A stretch of DNA of 64,000 bases from Methanoculleus bourgensis MS2 (GCF_000304355.2 NC_018227.2:2356001-2420000); one strand, 5' to 3'; counted from the stretch's first letter, positions 16,151 to 25,885 are shown. Program-made: numbers and translations. The notes: generated by a model from the sequence alone, not told the origin.

Positions 16151-18673
16151 TCAGAAACGCCCGGCAAAGAACCTGACCTTCACCATCTCCACTGTCACCA
16201 GATAGCCTGCCACCAGTCCGGCGAGGACCAGATAGAAGTGCGGCGGCAGCAGGACAAAGCCGAAGGCGGTCCCCAGGGGGAGGAAGGGCATCGCGAGGGC
16301 AGCGGCGATGACCGCGGCGGTGCTGAAGGCCAGTTGCCAGCTCGGCCTGCTCCGGTAGAATGGGCTCATCCGTGTCCTGATGACGAAGATGATCAGGGTC
16401 TGGGTGACGATCGACTCAATGAACCACGCGGTCTGGAAGAGGGGGGCCGTCGCATGGAAGACCAGCAGGAGGATCCCGAAGGTGAGAAAGTCGAAGAGTG
16501 AACTGATAGGACCGAAGACGAGGATGAAGTCCCTGATGAAGTGTATGTCCCAGCGCCTGGGGTGGGAGATGTACTCGTCGTCGACCCGGTCGGTTGGGAT
16601 CGTCGACTCAGAGAGGTCGTAGAGGAGGTTGTTGAGAAGGATCTGGATCGGGAGCATCGGCAGGAAAGGAAGGAGCAGCGATGCTCCGGCAACGCTGAAC
16701 ATATTGCCGAAGTTTGAACTCGTCCCCATCATGAGATACTTCATCGTGTTCCCGAAGGTCCTGCGCCCCTCTATGACGCCGTCTCCGAGGACCTGAAGGT
16801 CTTTTTCAAGCAGGACGATGTCTGCAGCTTCCTTTGCAATATCAACCGCCGTATCGACCGATATACCGACGTCGGCGGTCCGCAGGGCCGGAGCATCGTT
16901 GATCCCGTCCCCCAGAAAGCCGACGATGTGGTTGTTCCTCATCAGCGCCCTGATGATCTGATCTTTCTGGATGGGCGTCACCCGGGCAAAGATCGTGGTC
17001 TCGTCGACCACCCGCGCCAGCGCCTCATCGGTCATGTGGGTGATCTCGGCACCGGTCAGGGCCCGGTGCACCGGGAAGTCCAGATCCCGGCAGATCTTCC
17101 TTGTGACCTGCTCGTTATCCCCGGTAACGATCTTCAGGTCGATCCCGTCCCTGATAAGCCGCTGGAGCGACTCCCGCGCCTTCTCCTTCGGGGGATCGAT
17201 GAAGGCCACAAAGCCGAGCAGGACCAGATCCTTCTCATCATCTGGTGTATAGACTGCCTTCGCATCTCCGACCGGCCGGCAGGCGACCGCAAGGACCCTG
17301 AAGCCGTCGGCGCTCAGCGCCTCGTAGCGGTGTTCCACCTCCTCAGCGAGCTCGCCGGTGAACGGCCGGACCCCTGCCTGGTCTCTGGTCGAAGAGCAGG
17401 CGTCAAAAACCTGTTCTGGAGCACCCTTTGTGACCAGGAACCGTTCGCCGCCCTTTTCGACGATTACTGAGACCCGCTTCCTGACAAAATCGAAGGGGAT
17501 CTCGTCGACCTTCCTGTAGCCCTCGACCGGGATGTCGCGGTACGCGAGGATCGCCTCATCAAGCGGGCTCTTCAATCCGGTCTGGTTGAGACTGTTGAGG
17601 TACGAGAAGAGCAGCACCGTCTCGTCGTCGTGCCCCTCCGGATCGGTGTGGAGCACGAGGGATATGGCGTTTTCCGTCAGCGTACCGGTCTTATCGGTGC
17701 AGAGGACGTCCATACTCCCGAAGTTCTGGATCGCCTCGGGGTGCTTCACGAGGACGCCCTTCTCTGACATGGCAATGGCACCTTTTGCAAGGTTGAGGGA
17801 GAGGATCATGGGGAGGAGTTCGGGCGTCAGCCCGACGGCGAGGGCCACGGCGAAAAGGAGGGATTCAAGGACACCGTGTTTGAAGATGGCGTTGACCAGG
17901 AATACAACGAGCACCAGGAGGAAGGTGGTGCGCATGATCAGGTAGCCGAAGTGCCGAAGCCCCCTCTCAAACTCGGTCTCGGGAGGACGTGCGGCAAGCA
18001 CCTGTGCGATATGCCCGTATTCGGTATTCTTCCCGGTCATGGCGACCACGGCGGTCGCATGGCCGCTTACCACCGATGTCCCGAGGAAGAGGTAGTTATC
18101 CCACGCGGTCCGGTCTGTCTCTACCACAGAAAGGCGATCTGCAGTCTTCTCCACCGGGAACGGTTCGCCTGTCAGGGCCGACTGGTTGATGAAGAAGTCG
18201 CGGGCGGCAAGGACGCGGGCATCTGCGGGTACGATATCCCCGGCGGTAAGGTCGATGACGTCCCCGGGAACCAGTTCGGCCATCCTGATCTCCCGGCGTT
18301 CTCCGTCCCGGAGTGCTGTGGCCGTCCTGCTGATCTTCTGTTTTAAGAGATCGACCGCCGCTTCGGCGCGGTACTCCTGGAAAAAGTCCAGGGTAACACT
18401 GAGGACGACGATAACGAGGATGATTATGGCCTGGACAATCTCGCCGACGAAGGCGGATATGATCGCGGCGATGATGAGGATGATCACGAGCGGGTTTTTC
18501 AGGTGGCCGAGGAAGGCGATCAGACCGCGGTACCGGCGCGCCTCTGCGATCTCGTTCATCCCGTACCTTTTCTGCCTCAGGACCGCCTCGTCGGTCGAGA
18601 GGCCGGAGGGAGACGACCCGAGGTGAGCAAGGCAGTCGTCGACGGTCATCGCAAGCAGGTCCTCGGTCTTCAT
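16151..18673 (-). CDS. mgtA: Mg2+-importing P-type ATPase (MgtA/MgtB type)
   Basis: An 840-residue P3B-type ATPase mediating magnesium uptake across the cytoplasmic membrane. The phosphorylation motif LCTDKTGTLT, the actuator loop SALTGEPFPVEK, and the hinge GDGINDAPALRTADVGISV are all intact, with about ten membrane helices. The terminal helices MGTSSNFGNMFSVAGASLLLPF match the Mg2+ transporters rather than Ca2+ pumps. Length equals the family norm. It stands alone; the 494-bp upstream gap contains no recognisable riboswitch. Confidence 0.93.
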   Translation of the reverse strand: MKTEDLLAMTVDDCLAHLGSSPSGLSTDEAVLRQKRYGMNEIAEARRYRGLIAFLGHLKNPLVIILIIAAIISAFVGEIVQAIIILVIVVLSVTLDFFQEYRAEAAVDLLKQKISRTATALRDGERREIRMAELVPGDVIDLTAGDIVPADARVLAARDFFINQSALTGEPFPVEKTADRLSVVETDRTAWDNYLFLGTSVVSGHATAVVAMTGKNTEYGHIAQVLAARPPETEFERGLRHFGYLIMRTTFLLVLVVFLVNAIFKHGVLESLLFAVALAVGLTPELLPMILSLNLAKGAIAMSEKGVLVKHPEAIQNFGSMDVLCTDKTGTLTENAISLVLHTDPEGHDDETVLLFSYLNSLNQTGLKSPLDEAILAYRDIPVEGYRKVDEIPFDFVRKRVSVIVEKGGERFLVTKGAPEQVFDACSSTRDQAGVRPFTGELAEEVEHRYEALSADGFRVLAVACRPVGDAKAVYTPDDEKDLVLLGFVAFIDPPKEKARESLQRLIRDGIDLKIVTGDNEQVTRKICRDLDFPVHRALTGAEITHMTDEALARVVDETTIFARVTPIQKDQIIRALMRNNHIVGFLGDGINDAPALRTADVGISVDTAVDIAKEAADIVLLEKDLQVLGDGVIEGRRTFGNTMKYLMMGTSSNFGNMFSVAGASLLLPFLPMLPIQILLNNLLYDLSESTIPTDRVDDEYISHPRRWDIHFIRDFILVFGPISSLFDFLTFGILLLVFHATAPLFQTAWFIESIVTQTLIIFVIRTRMSPFYRSRPSWQLAFSTAAVIAAALAMPFLPLGTAFGFVLLPPHFYLVLAGLVAGYLVTVEMVKVRFFAGRF

Positions 18674-19167
18674 GAACCTATGTACCCCTGCAGCGGGTAG
18701 CGGCTATGCGATAATAGTTTCGGGGACTGCACGTCACGCCCGGGACCCCGGGGCTGACGCCACAGGTGGCAGGATGGTTGGGGCATGCGGAGCGGCGCAG
18801 GTACCCGGGCCTGCTGCAGCGGTTCAGGTTCGAATGGGCACCCAAATTCGATTTTCCGTGAAAACCTCTGGCCCTGATCCATCGTGCCCTGAGTATGGCT
18901 TCTTTTTTTGGGGAGGGGAGATAACCCAAGTGCGTAACTTCTAAGGAAAATATATCATCGAGCAGCAATATGAACTGATGTGACGAACCCTGAACCCTGA
19001 CATATTATCGCATGGAGAGAGTCTGGTATGCTCAAATGCCGCTTCGGTGGTATGAGGCCAGTATGTGCCGGTGTTTGATAGCTCCGAAATTCTCTTCCGG
19101 CGAGTTGTCTCTCCGTCCACCTGCCCTGCACCGATCCGGTGGACCATTAGCAGTTATATGAGGTGGA
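18674..19167. other. intergenic region between mgtA and PAS protein
   Basis: No gene is supported in these 494 bp. AT-rich patches at about 18900-18910 and 18950-18960 could be promoter elements for the flanking divergent genes. A GGTTCGAAT near 18827 resembles a tRNA T-loop but nothing around it folds as a tRNA. A GAGGTGG ribosome binding site just precedes the PAS gene start at 19168. Confidence 0.5.
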
Positions 19168-21777
19168 ATGCAGGAAAATTCTCTGGACCAGCAGATTCAG
19201 GCCGTCCGACACTGTATCAGTGAACTCACCCTGGGGATGCCGGCAGGCCCGGGGGACGCTACCCCACCCGGGAGGCTTCGCCGCGCTGCGGAAAACCTAG
19301 CCACAGCCGCAACCCGGGCAGAGGAGGAACGGCAGCAGCTCCGGGACCTTCTCGGGTCCTCCCCCGACGGGTTCGTGGTGACGGACACAGACGGCCGGAT
19401 CATCAGCGCAAACCCGGCGGCAGTAGCCCTCCTCGGTGAGTCACTGCCGGGCACGCTCCTCGTGGCATATGGCTACCCCGACACGCAACCTGAAATCGCT
19501 CTCATGCTTGCGGACCTCCGCGCCGGGAGAGCGTGCGCACCCCGGGAGACAACCCTGCGCTCCCGGGGCGGCGCCCGGGTCAGGGTCGTGATCACCGCCG
19601 CCGGCAGGGGTGCCGGGGAGAAGCGGTGGCTGATCCGGGAGCGGCCGGCGCTCCAGGAGAGCGAAGAGCGAGACCGGCTCCTTGCAAGAGTTGAGGAGGA
19701 GCGTTCCCTGCTGCAGGCCATCATCGAACAGATGCCCGAGGGCGTCGTCATCGCCGAAGCCCCATCGGGAAGGCTCATCCACTACAACGAGCAGTTACGC
19801 CGGATGTGGGGGCGACCCGACATGCCGCGCGATCTCAGGACATTCAGCGGGCTTCACTCTGATGGGCGGCCCTACCAACCCGAGGAGTGGCCGATTGCCC
19901 GGTCGGTCGCCAGCGGGGAGGTGGTGAGGGATGAGGAGTTTCGGATCCTCCGGGCAGACGGTACCTGGATCTACATAAACGCCAGTTCCGCTCCCATCCA
20001 CGACGAGAGCGGTATCGTGCGCTATGCGGTAGCGGTCCTCTCCGATGTGACCGACCGGAAGCAGATGGAGGAGGAACTGCAGGCGAGCGAGGAGAAATAC
20101 CGGAAACTCTTCGAGAATACGGGTGATGCCATCAACATCTTCGAGATGGTCCGCGATGAGCACGGCGAGATCGTGGACTGGATCCTGCGCGACGCAAACC
20201 CTGTCTCACAGCGCGACCTCGGCAGGCTGGACGAGATCGTCGGGAGACGCGTCACCGAACTCTTTGGCGCGGAGGTGATGGCCGAATATATCACGAGGTC
20301 GCGGGAGATCATGGCGTCAGGCGTCGGGCAGAAGTATGAGAACAGTTTCTGGGGCAACCGCTACTATATCTCCTCCACCTATCCCATTGGAAAAGACCTG
20401 ATCGGGAGTGTCAGCACCGAGATCACCGACCGGAAACGGATGGAAGAGGAACTGCACCTCCAGCAGCAGCGGCTCGAACTGGCCCTCAGCGCCGCGAGGA
20501 TGATCGCCTGGGACTGGGAGCCTGCCGCCGGCCGGCTCAGGATCAGCGGCGACTTTGAAGGGATCTACGGCCGGCCGCCCTTCGCCCGGCCCGAGGAGAG
20601 GCTGGCACTGGTCCACCCCGACGATATCGACCGCCTGCGCGCCGAAGGAGAGCACAGCGGGCCCTACCACACCGAGTACAGGATCATCCGCCCCGACACG
20701 GGAGCCGCTGTCTGGCTGGAGTCCCGTGGCGAGGTCCAGAGGGATGAGGCGGGAGGCTTCGTCAGGGCCGTCGGCGTCACGATGGATATCACCGGACAGA
20801 AGCAGTCCCGCCAGGCGCTGGAGCACCAGCAGGAACTCCTGCAGGGGATCATCGACGCAATCCCGGTGATGATCACGATCTATGACCCGGATCTCATGTT
20901 CTTCCGCCTCAACCGTGAGTTCCAGAGGGTGCTGGGCTGGTCGGAGGAGGACGGGGCCAGGGGTGACCTGATGACGAGGTTCTTCCCCGACCCCGAGTAC
21001 CGGAAGATGGCCGACGACTACATGCGGTCACTGAAACCGGGGTGGCGCGACCTCCTGCTGGTCGCAAAGGACGGTTCCATCGTCGAAACCGCCTGGGCCA
21101 ACATCCGTCTCTCCGACGATACGCGTGTCGGGATCGGCATCGATATCCGTGAGCGGACGCGGGCTGAAGCCGCCATCATAGAGAGCGAAGAACGGTTCCG
21201 GGCGCTCATGAACGCATCGCCAAACGCAGTGATGCTCATCGATCGCGACGGCACCATCCTCATCCTGAACGAGGTGGCTGCCGAGAGGTTCGGTGGGAGC
21301 GTCCAAGAACTCATGGGCACACCGGTATATGATTACTTCACGCCGGAGGTTGCCGCGAGACGGAGGGAGATTATCGAGGAGGTCTTCTCGACGGGCCGGC
21401 CGGTCAGGTTCGACGATGAGCGGGAGGGGAGGGTCCTCTACAACTCCCTCTTCCCGGTCGCCGACGCGGAAGGAAACGTGGTGCGGGTCGCGGTGCTCTC
21501 CTACGACATCACCGAGCAGAGACGCTCTGAGGAGATGCGGCACCAGGCGTTCGCCCAGATCGAGCATAACATGGAGCAGTTCGCTATCCTCGGCGATCAC
21601 ATCCGCCTGCCCCTGCAGGTCATCCTCGCTACGTCAGAACTCCTGGACGATGAGCAGGCATCGGAGCGGATCCGCAAACAGGTCTGGCGGATCAACGATC
21701 TCGTCAGGCAACTCGACAGGGGCTGGGTGGAGTCAAGGGAGATCCGGGAGTTCCTCCGCAGGCACGAACTGATGTAG
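19168..21777 (+). CDS. six-PAS sensor protein without a kinase ATPase domain
   Basis: An 869-residue cytosolic protein with six successive PAS domains (opening roughly at residues 65, 185, 310, 430, 555 and 675), several ending in the PAC-type (V/I)TDRK linker. After the last PAS comes a helical segment of about 90 residues with FAILGDHIRLPLQVI, resembling a degenerate histidine-kinase dimerisation helix: the His is kept but the usual H-E-L-R-x-P box is altered. No HATPase domain (N, G1, G2 boxes) follows; the protein ends soon after. It is presumably a signal receiver or adaptor, not an autonomous kinase. No membrane helix is seen. Start supported by GAGGTGG. Confidence 0.88.
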   Translation: MQENSLDQQIQAVRHCISELTLGMPAGPGDATPPGRLRRAAENLATAATRAEEERQQLRDLLGSSPDGFVVTDTDGRIISANPAAVALLGESLPGTLLVAYGYPDTQPEIALMLADLRAGRACAPRETTLRSRGGARVRVVITAAGRGAGEKRWLIRERPALQESEERDRLLARVEEERSLLQAIIEQMPEGVVIAEAPSGRLIHYNEQLRRMWGRPDMPRDLRTFSGLHSDGRPYQPEEWPIARSVASGEVVRDEEFRILRADGTWIYINASSAPIHDESGIVRYAVAVLSDVTDRKQMEEELQASEEKYRKLFENTGDAINIFEMVRDEHGEIVDWILRDANPVSQRDLGRLDEIVGRRVTELFGAEVMAEYITRSREIMASGVGQKYENSFWGNRYYISSTYPIGKDLIGSVSTEITDRKRMEEELHLQQQRLELALSAARMIAWDWEPAAGRLRISGDFEGIYGRPPFARPEERLALVHPDDIDRLRAEGEHSGPYHTEYRIIRPDTGAAVWLESRGEVQRDEAGGFVRAVGVTMDITGQKQSRQALEHQQELLQGIIDAIPVMITIYDPDLMFFRLNREFQRVLGWSEEDGARGDLMTRFFPDPEYRKMADDYMRSLKPGWRDLLLVAKDGSIVETAWANIRLSDDTRVGIGIDIRERTRAEAAIIESEERFRALMNASPNAVMLIDRDGTILILNEVAAERFGGSVQELMGTPVYDYFTPEVAARRREIIEEVFSTGRPVRFDDEREGRVLYNSLFPVADAEGNVVRVAVLSYDITEQRRSEEMRHQAFAQIEHNMEQFAILGDHIRLPLQVILATSELLDDEQASERIRKQVWRINDLVRQLDRGWVESREIREFLRRHELM

Positions 21778-21798
21778 CGCCGGACAGGCGGTCTCCTC

Positions 21799-22330
21799 TC
21801 ACTCCTCCGTGGTGAAGACGAACTCCTCGACGAGGTTCCAGACCCCTTCTCCCGGAGAGACCTCGTTCCTCCAGATTATTCTGCCCGGGTCGCTCGCATC
21901 CCAGACAAAGCGCAGTTTCATGGGTGCGGGGCCAACCGATTCCATAATCAGCCGGTCTCTCTATCTCACCCTAAAAGACGGCCGCGACACTGTTGCTATC
22001 AAAGCCAGCCGCCCGGTATTCCTGCGCCGCGACGTCCCACCCCGCAACCCAGCGGGACTTCCAGGTGAGCAACTTCTCACCGCCGGCAAACAGGTCCTGC
22101 TCAAGCGTGCAGGAGAACCAGAGACCGTCGATGACCCGCTCGCAGGTCACCCGGCCGACAACATCCATCTCCGGAGAGCCCGGCCCCGCTCTGCCGGCCG
22201 GTATAGTTCTTCTCCATGTGCCGTTCCGGAGGAAACGTGAAAGCGCCTCTGTCCTGGCCCCAGGTTTCACGACGGCAGGCCTCAACCGGGGTTCCGCAGC
22301 CTGCTGCATTTCTCGCAAACTATCAGTCAT
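21799..22330 (-). pseudogene. DUF1579-like gene broken by frameshift
   Basis: The minus strand first encodes 119 residues beginning near 22330 with features of the DUF1579 lipocalin-like family (NGTWRRTI, a CERVIDGLWFSC strand, a GWDVAAQEYRAAGFDS strand), then stops at a TAG near 21971. The expected remaining C-terminus appears in another frame, from MESVGPAPMKLRFVWDAS to a stop at 21799-21801. Both downstream frames have stops at the junction (about 21965-21980), so more than one small indel is needed to restore the gene. It is either a decaying pseudogene or a sequence error. Confidence 0.55.
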
Positions 22331-22430
22331 AGGACATCCATCCGCCGAATAAGAGTGAGAATATATGACTTGCGGGGGAGGAGGTGCGGGGTAACCCCGC
22401 TCCTTCTTCCCTGGCCGTTCTCTTCCTGCA

Positions 22431-24851
22431 TCACTCTACGATGAAATCACCGTTCATGGAGGGGTGGACGTCGCACTGGAAGTAGTATGTCCCGGGTTCG
22501 GATGGTGCCGTGAAGGTGTAGTTGGTTGTCGCCGGGCCGGTGATGATCTCACCCACAAAGATCCGCTCCGACCGGAAGGAACTGTCGTAGACCGCGAAGT
22601 TGTGGGGGATGCCGGAATCCTTGTTGTTGAAGTTCACCGTCACGTTCGCCCCAGCGGGCACCGTGATGGTGTCCGTATCGAAGGCAATGTTCTCGGCGGT
22701 GAGGTTCACCATCGCCGTAGCGTTTCCGGTTGTTGTCGGGATTGGTGTGACGTTCATTGTCGGTGTCGGCGTGACGTTCCCGCCGACCGTCACGTTCACC
22801 GTGTCAAACACAAGTGGGATGATCGGCGTGTGGTCGTTGTTGACCACCTGGACTGAGAGGTTGTGCGCACCCGGCGTCACGTTCTCCCAGGTGTAGGAGG
22901 TGTTCGTGGAGACGACATACCCACCGGTCTCCGGGATGGCGGGCGCGCTCGCGTTCGTCGGCACTACGGCGTCCAGGTAGTAGTGCAGGTGCCCTTCACC
23001 CGGGGCGTTCGGCTGTCCGGTCGGCTCGACCAGCGTGAAGTCCGTCAGGTTCACGCTCACCGTGACGTTCCCGACAGCGACGCTGGCCCCCTCCTCCGGT
23101 GACGTGATCGTAACGTTCGCTTTGGCAGTCGGGGTCACATTCACCGTCGGTGTAGGTGTTACATTCATCGTCGTGGTGGGTGTCACGTTCGCTGTCGTTG
23201 TCGGTGTTGGGGTCACGTTCCCCATGCCCCCTGGCCGCAGGGCGATGACCTGGGACGTGCCCCCAACGCCGCAGGGCCAGACGATGGTGTCGTTTGCCAC
23301 CGCAGGCCAGGCGTTGATACCCGCAGGAGCGGTGAAGTTCCAGACCTGCTCGCCGGTCATCCCATCGAAGGCGTAGATCGTCCCGTCGAAGGTCGCCGTG
23401 AAGACCAGGTCGTTGACGACCGTCGCGCCGCCCACATTGATAGAATCAAGTTTCCTGTCCCAGAGGATCTTGCCGGTATCGACCTCGATAGCCACAAGTC
23501 CGCCCGTCCCCTCGGTGAACGGCTGGATCTCTGCCTGGGGCGCGTTCTCGACACCTATCGAGAGCGAACTTATCGGTGTCCAGTTGGTGTAAAGGTCAAC
23601 GTAGGGCACATAGACCGTGCCGTTGGCGTAGGCCATCGGGGTCTCGACACCTCCGAGTGCTCCCGGGTAGACCGTGGTGTTGCCGGGCGGCAGCACCGCA
23701 AGCTGGTCGTTCTCGTGCCTGCCCACGTCGGCGATCCAGAGAATAGCACCGGAGTCACGGTTGAAGGCGTAGACCCTGCCCATCTTCCCGGCACCGAGCA
23801 CGACTTTCTGGTCCTTGCCGCTGACGTTGGCATCGGTGAGGATCGGCGCAATCTGGAGGTCATGGTCAAAGAGGTCGTGCGGGAGCACCTGTGTGAACCA
23901 GGCCATATCCCCGGTCGCATGGTCGAGCGCCATCATGGTGTTGGTGTAGAGGTTCGGGCCGGGTCTGCTTGCGCCGTTCGGGTACTCCGGGGTCCCTGCG
24001 AACGGTGCCGGGTTTGCTATGGCCCAGTAGACGATGCCGGTCTCCGTATCCACAGCGGGAGTGTACCAGGCCCCGCCGCCGCTGTTGACGTCAGGGTTGC
24101 CCCAGATGCTCACCGGGTCGTCGACCGTGCTGAGGTTCCACGCGATCGTTCCGGTTTCCTGGTCCAGGGCGTAGAGGTACCCGACAGCCCCGCCCCGGTA
24201 GAAGACATCGCCGCGGCCGGGCACCGTCGAGGTGTAAACGAAGTTGTCGTAGACCGTGGGCTGGATATCGATGCCCTCACCGATGACCTCCCCGGCCAGG
24301 GGCGTGGTGTTGATGAGCTGCGTCGACCAGAGTTCTTCGCCGCTCGATACGTTCAGCGCCGCGATAGAGAACGGGTCACCCGCCACGAAGACTTTGCCCC
24401 ACCCGACCGCAGGCCCGTTCGGCCCGGTCACGGTGGTGTTGTTGTAGATCTTCTCCCACTTCACCGAACCATCGGCGAGGTTTAGGGCGTAGGTGTTGGC
24501 GTAAAGGTCCTGGAAGAATACGGTGTCCCCCATGATGATGGGGTTGCTGCTTGCGCCGCCGAAGGTGCCGTTGGCGGTGATATTAAACGTCCAGGCGATC
24601 GATAGATCGCGGACATTATCTTTGTCGATTGACGCTTCAGTTGTTGCCCTGGAATTTTCGTAGTCCTTGTTGGGAAGCGGCCAGTCAGCCGCATACTGCA
24701 TGATCTCCGGCGGGACTCCCTCCGCCGTCGGTGGTCCTGTTGTCTGGTTGGTCATGTTGCCTGCGTTCTCCACCTGGGCGACCGCCCCGGAGAAGAGTAC
24801 TACACACCCTATCACCAGGGTGAGAGTAAGGAGTCTCAACAATCTTTGCAT
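22431..24851 (-). CDS. secreted quinoprotein (PQQ-ADH-like propeller) fused to Ig-like and cupredoxin domains
   Basis: An 806-residue exported protein. After a signal peptide (to SGAVAQ, residue 26) comes an eight-bladed quinoprotein alcohol dehydrogenase-like propeller (about 45-545) with repeated 'YALDxxTGxxxWN' blades and the typical PHDLFDHD segment. A Thr/Pro-rich linker follows, then an Ig-like domain with GEGHLHYYLDAVVP (DUF4399-like), then a type I copper domain with ligands in PHNFAVY and CDVHPSM. The architecture suggests electron passage from the propeller to copper outside the cell. Methanogens are not known to make PQQ, so cofactor and substrate are open. ATG 24851 is about 30 bp after the TATA box; longer starts are possible. 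Confidence 0.88.
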   Translation of the reverse strand: MQRLLRLLTLTLVIGCVVLFSGAVAQVENAGNMTNQTTGPPTAEGVPPEIMQYAADWPLPNKDYENSRATTEASIDKDNVRDLSIAWTFNITANGTFGGASSNPIIMGDTVFFQDLYANTYALNLADGSVKWEKIYNNTTVTGPNGPAVGWGKVFVAGDPFSIAALNVSSGEELWSTQLINTTPLAGEVIGEGIDIQPTVYDNFVYTSTVPGRGDVFYRGGAVGYLYALDQETGTIAWNLSTVDDPVSIWGNPDVNSGGGAWYTPAVDTETGIVYWAIANPAPFAGTPEYPNGASRPGPNLYTNTMMALDHATGDMAWFTQVLPHDLFDHDLQIAPILTDANVSGKDQKVVLGAGKMGRVYAFNRDSGAILWIADVGRHENDQLAVLPPGNTTVYPGALGGVETPMAYANGTVYVPYVDLYTNWTPISSLSIGVENAPQAEIQPFTEGTGGLVAIEVDTGKILWDRKLDSINVGGATVVNDLVFTATFDGTIYAFDGMTGEQVWNFTAPAGINAWPAVANDTIVWPCGVGGTSQVIALRPGGMGNVTPTPTTTANVTPTTTMNVTPTPTVNVTPTAKANVTITSPEEGASVAVGNVTVSVNLTDFTLVEPTGQPNAPGEGHLHYYLDAVVPTNASAPAIPETGGYVVSTNTSYTWENVTPGAHNLSVQVVNNDHTPIIPLVFDTVNVTVGGNVTPTPTMNVTPIPTTTGNATAMVNLTAENIAFDTDTITVPAGANVTVNFNNKDSGIPHNFAVYDSSFRSERIFVGEIITGPATTNYTFTAPSEPGTYYFQCDVHPSMNGDFIVE

Positions 24852-24875
24852 ACGGGGCAGGAAATGAAAACGGAG

Positions 24876-24887
24876 CATATTATACCT
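24876..24887 (-). promoter_or_regulatory. TATA box of quinoprotein-cupredoxin gene
   Basis: GGTATAATATG on the minus strand, about 30 bp before ATG 24851. The upstream flank (GGGCAACCCTGCGAAAGGTA) is nearly the same as that before the paralogous cupredoxin gene, so the promoters are duplicates. Confidence 0.55.
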
Positions 24888-25075
24888 TTCGCAGGGTTGC
24901 CCTTTTAGCCCCAAAAAACCTCTTTCGGCTGAAATCACCCGCTGAAGGCCCCGCTTCTGTATGCCGGGAGCGAGATGGCGCGGTTGCCGGCTCCCGGGTC
25001 AGGGGGATCTGCACAAGGGAAAAGGGTAGGAAGAACGGGAACTGTCCCGCTCTTCTCACACTGGTTCGTTCTTCG

Positions 25076-25861
25076 TCACTCCACGATGAGATCTCCGGTC
25101 ATCTGTTGGGGGTGGACGTCGCAGCGGAAGAAGTAGGTGCCGGGCTCGGACGGTGCTGTGAAGGTGTAGTTGGTCGTCGCCGGGCCGGTGATGATCTCGC
25201 CCACGAAGATCTTCTCAGCCGCAGAGGAGTCGGTGTAGACCGCAAGGTTGTGCGGGACGCCGTCATCCTTGTTGTCGAAGTTCACCGTCACGTTCGCCCC
25301 CGCGGGCACCGTGATGGTGTCTGTATCAAAGGCGATGTTCTCGGCGGTGAGGTTCACCACCGTCGCGTTCCCGGTCACGTTCCCGCCGACCGTCACGTTC
25401 ACCGTGTCAAACACAAGTGGGATGATCGGCGTGTGGTCGTTGTTGACCACCTGGACCGAGAGGTTGTGCGCACCCGCCGTCACGTTCTCCCAAGTGTAGG
25501 AGGTGTTCGTGGAGACGACATACCCACCGGTCTCCGGGATGGCGGGAGCACTCGCGTTCGTCGGCACTACGGCGTCCAGGTAGTAGTGCAGGTGGCCTTC
25601 ACCGGGTGCGTTCGGCTGCCCCGTAGGCTCGACCAGCGTGAAGTTCGTCAGGTTCACGCTCACCGTGACGTTCCCGGCGGGGACGCCGGCACCCTCCTCT
25701 GGTGACGTGATCGTAACGTTCGCTTCAGTAGTCGGTGTCACATTCGCTGTCGGCGTCGCAGTTGTGCCGTACCCATACCCATCCTGGGCGACCGCCCCGG
25801 AGAAGAGGGTTACACACCCTATCACCAGGGTGAGGATCAGGAGTCTTTCCAGTCTCGTCAT
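25076..25861 (-). CDS. secreted cupredoxin with Ig-like (DUF4399-like) domain
   Basis: A 261-residue exported protein: signal peptide ending SGAVAQ, short Thr-rich linker, Ig-like domain with GEGHLHYYLDAVVP, and a C-terminal blue copper domain with ligands His (PHNLAVY), Cys and His (CDVH) and Met (PQQM). It is nearly identical to the N-terminal signal peptide and the last 230 residues of the neighbouring quinoprotein fusion, differing mainly by lacking the propeller. The Cys-His-Met spacing is one residue longer than in the paralog. It likely carries electrons or copper at the cell surface. ATG 25861 is chosen by comparison with the paralog and the TATA box. Confidence 0.88.
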   Translation of the reverse strand: MTRLERLLILTLVIGCVTLFSGAVAQDGYGYGTTATPTANVTPTTEANVTITSPEEGAGVPAGNVTVSVNLTNFTLVEPTGQPNAPGEGHLHYYLDAVVPTNASAPAIPETGGYVVSTNTSYTWENVTAGAHNLSVQVVNNDHTPIIPLVFDTVNVTVGGNVTGNATVVNLTAENIAFDTDTITVPAGANVTVNFDNKDDGVPHNLAVYTDSSAAEKIFVGEIITGPATTNYTFTAPSEPGTYFFRCDVHPQQMTGDLIVE

Positions 25862-25885
25862 ACGGGGCGGGGAGATGGAAGCGAG

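Noticed and set aside
18820-18845. Possible tRNA T-loop (GGTTCGAAT)
   Set aside because: No acceptor, D or anticodon stem can be formed around it.
23110-23225. Regularly spaced short repeats that might suggest a CRISPR or satellite array
   Set aside because: They are codons for the Thr/Pro-rich linker (VTPTPT-type) between protein domains, in frame with the coding sequence.
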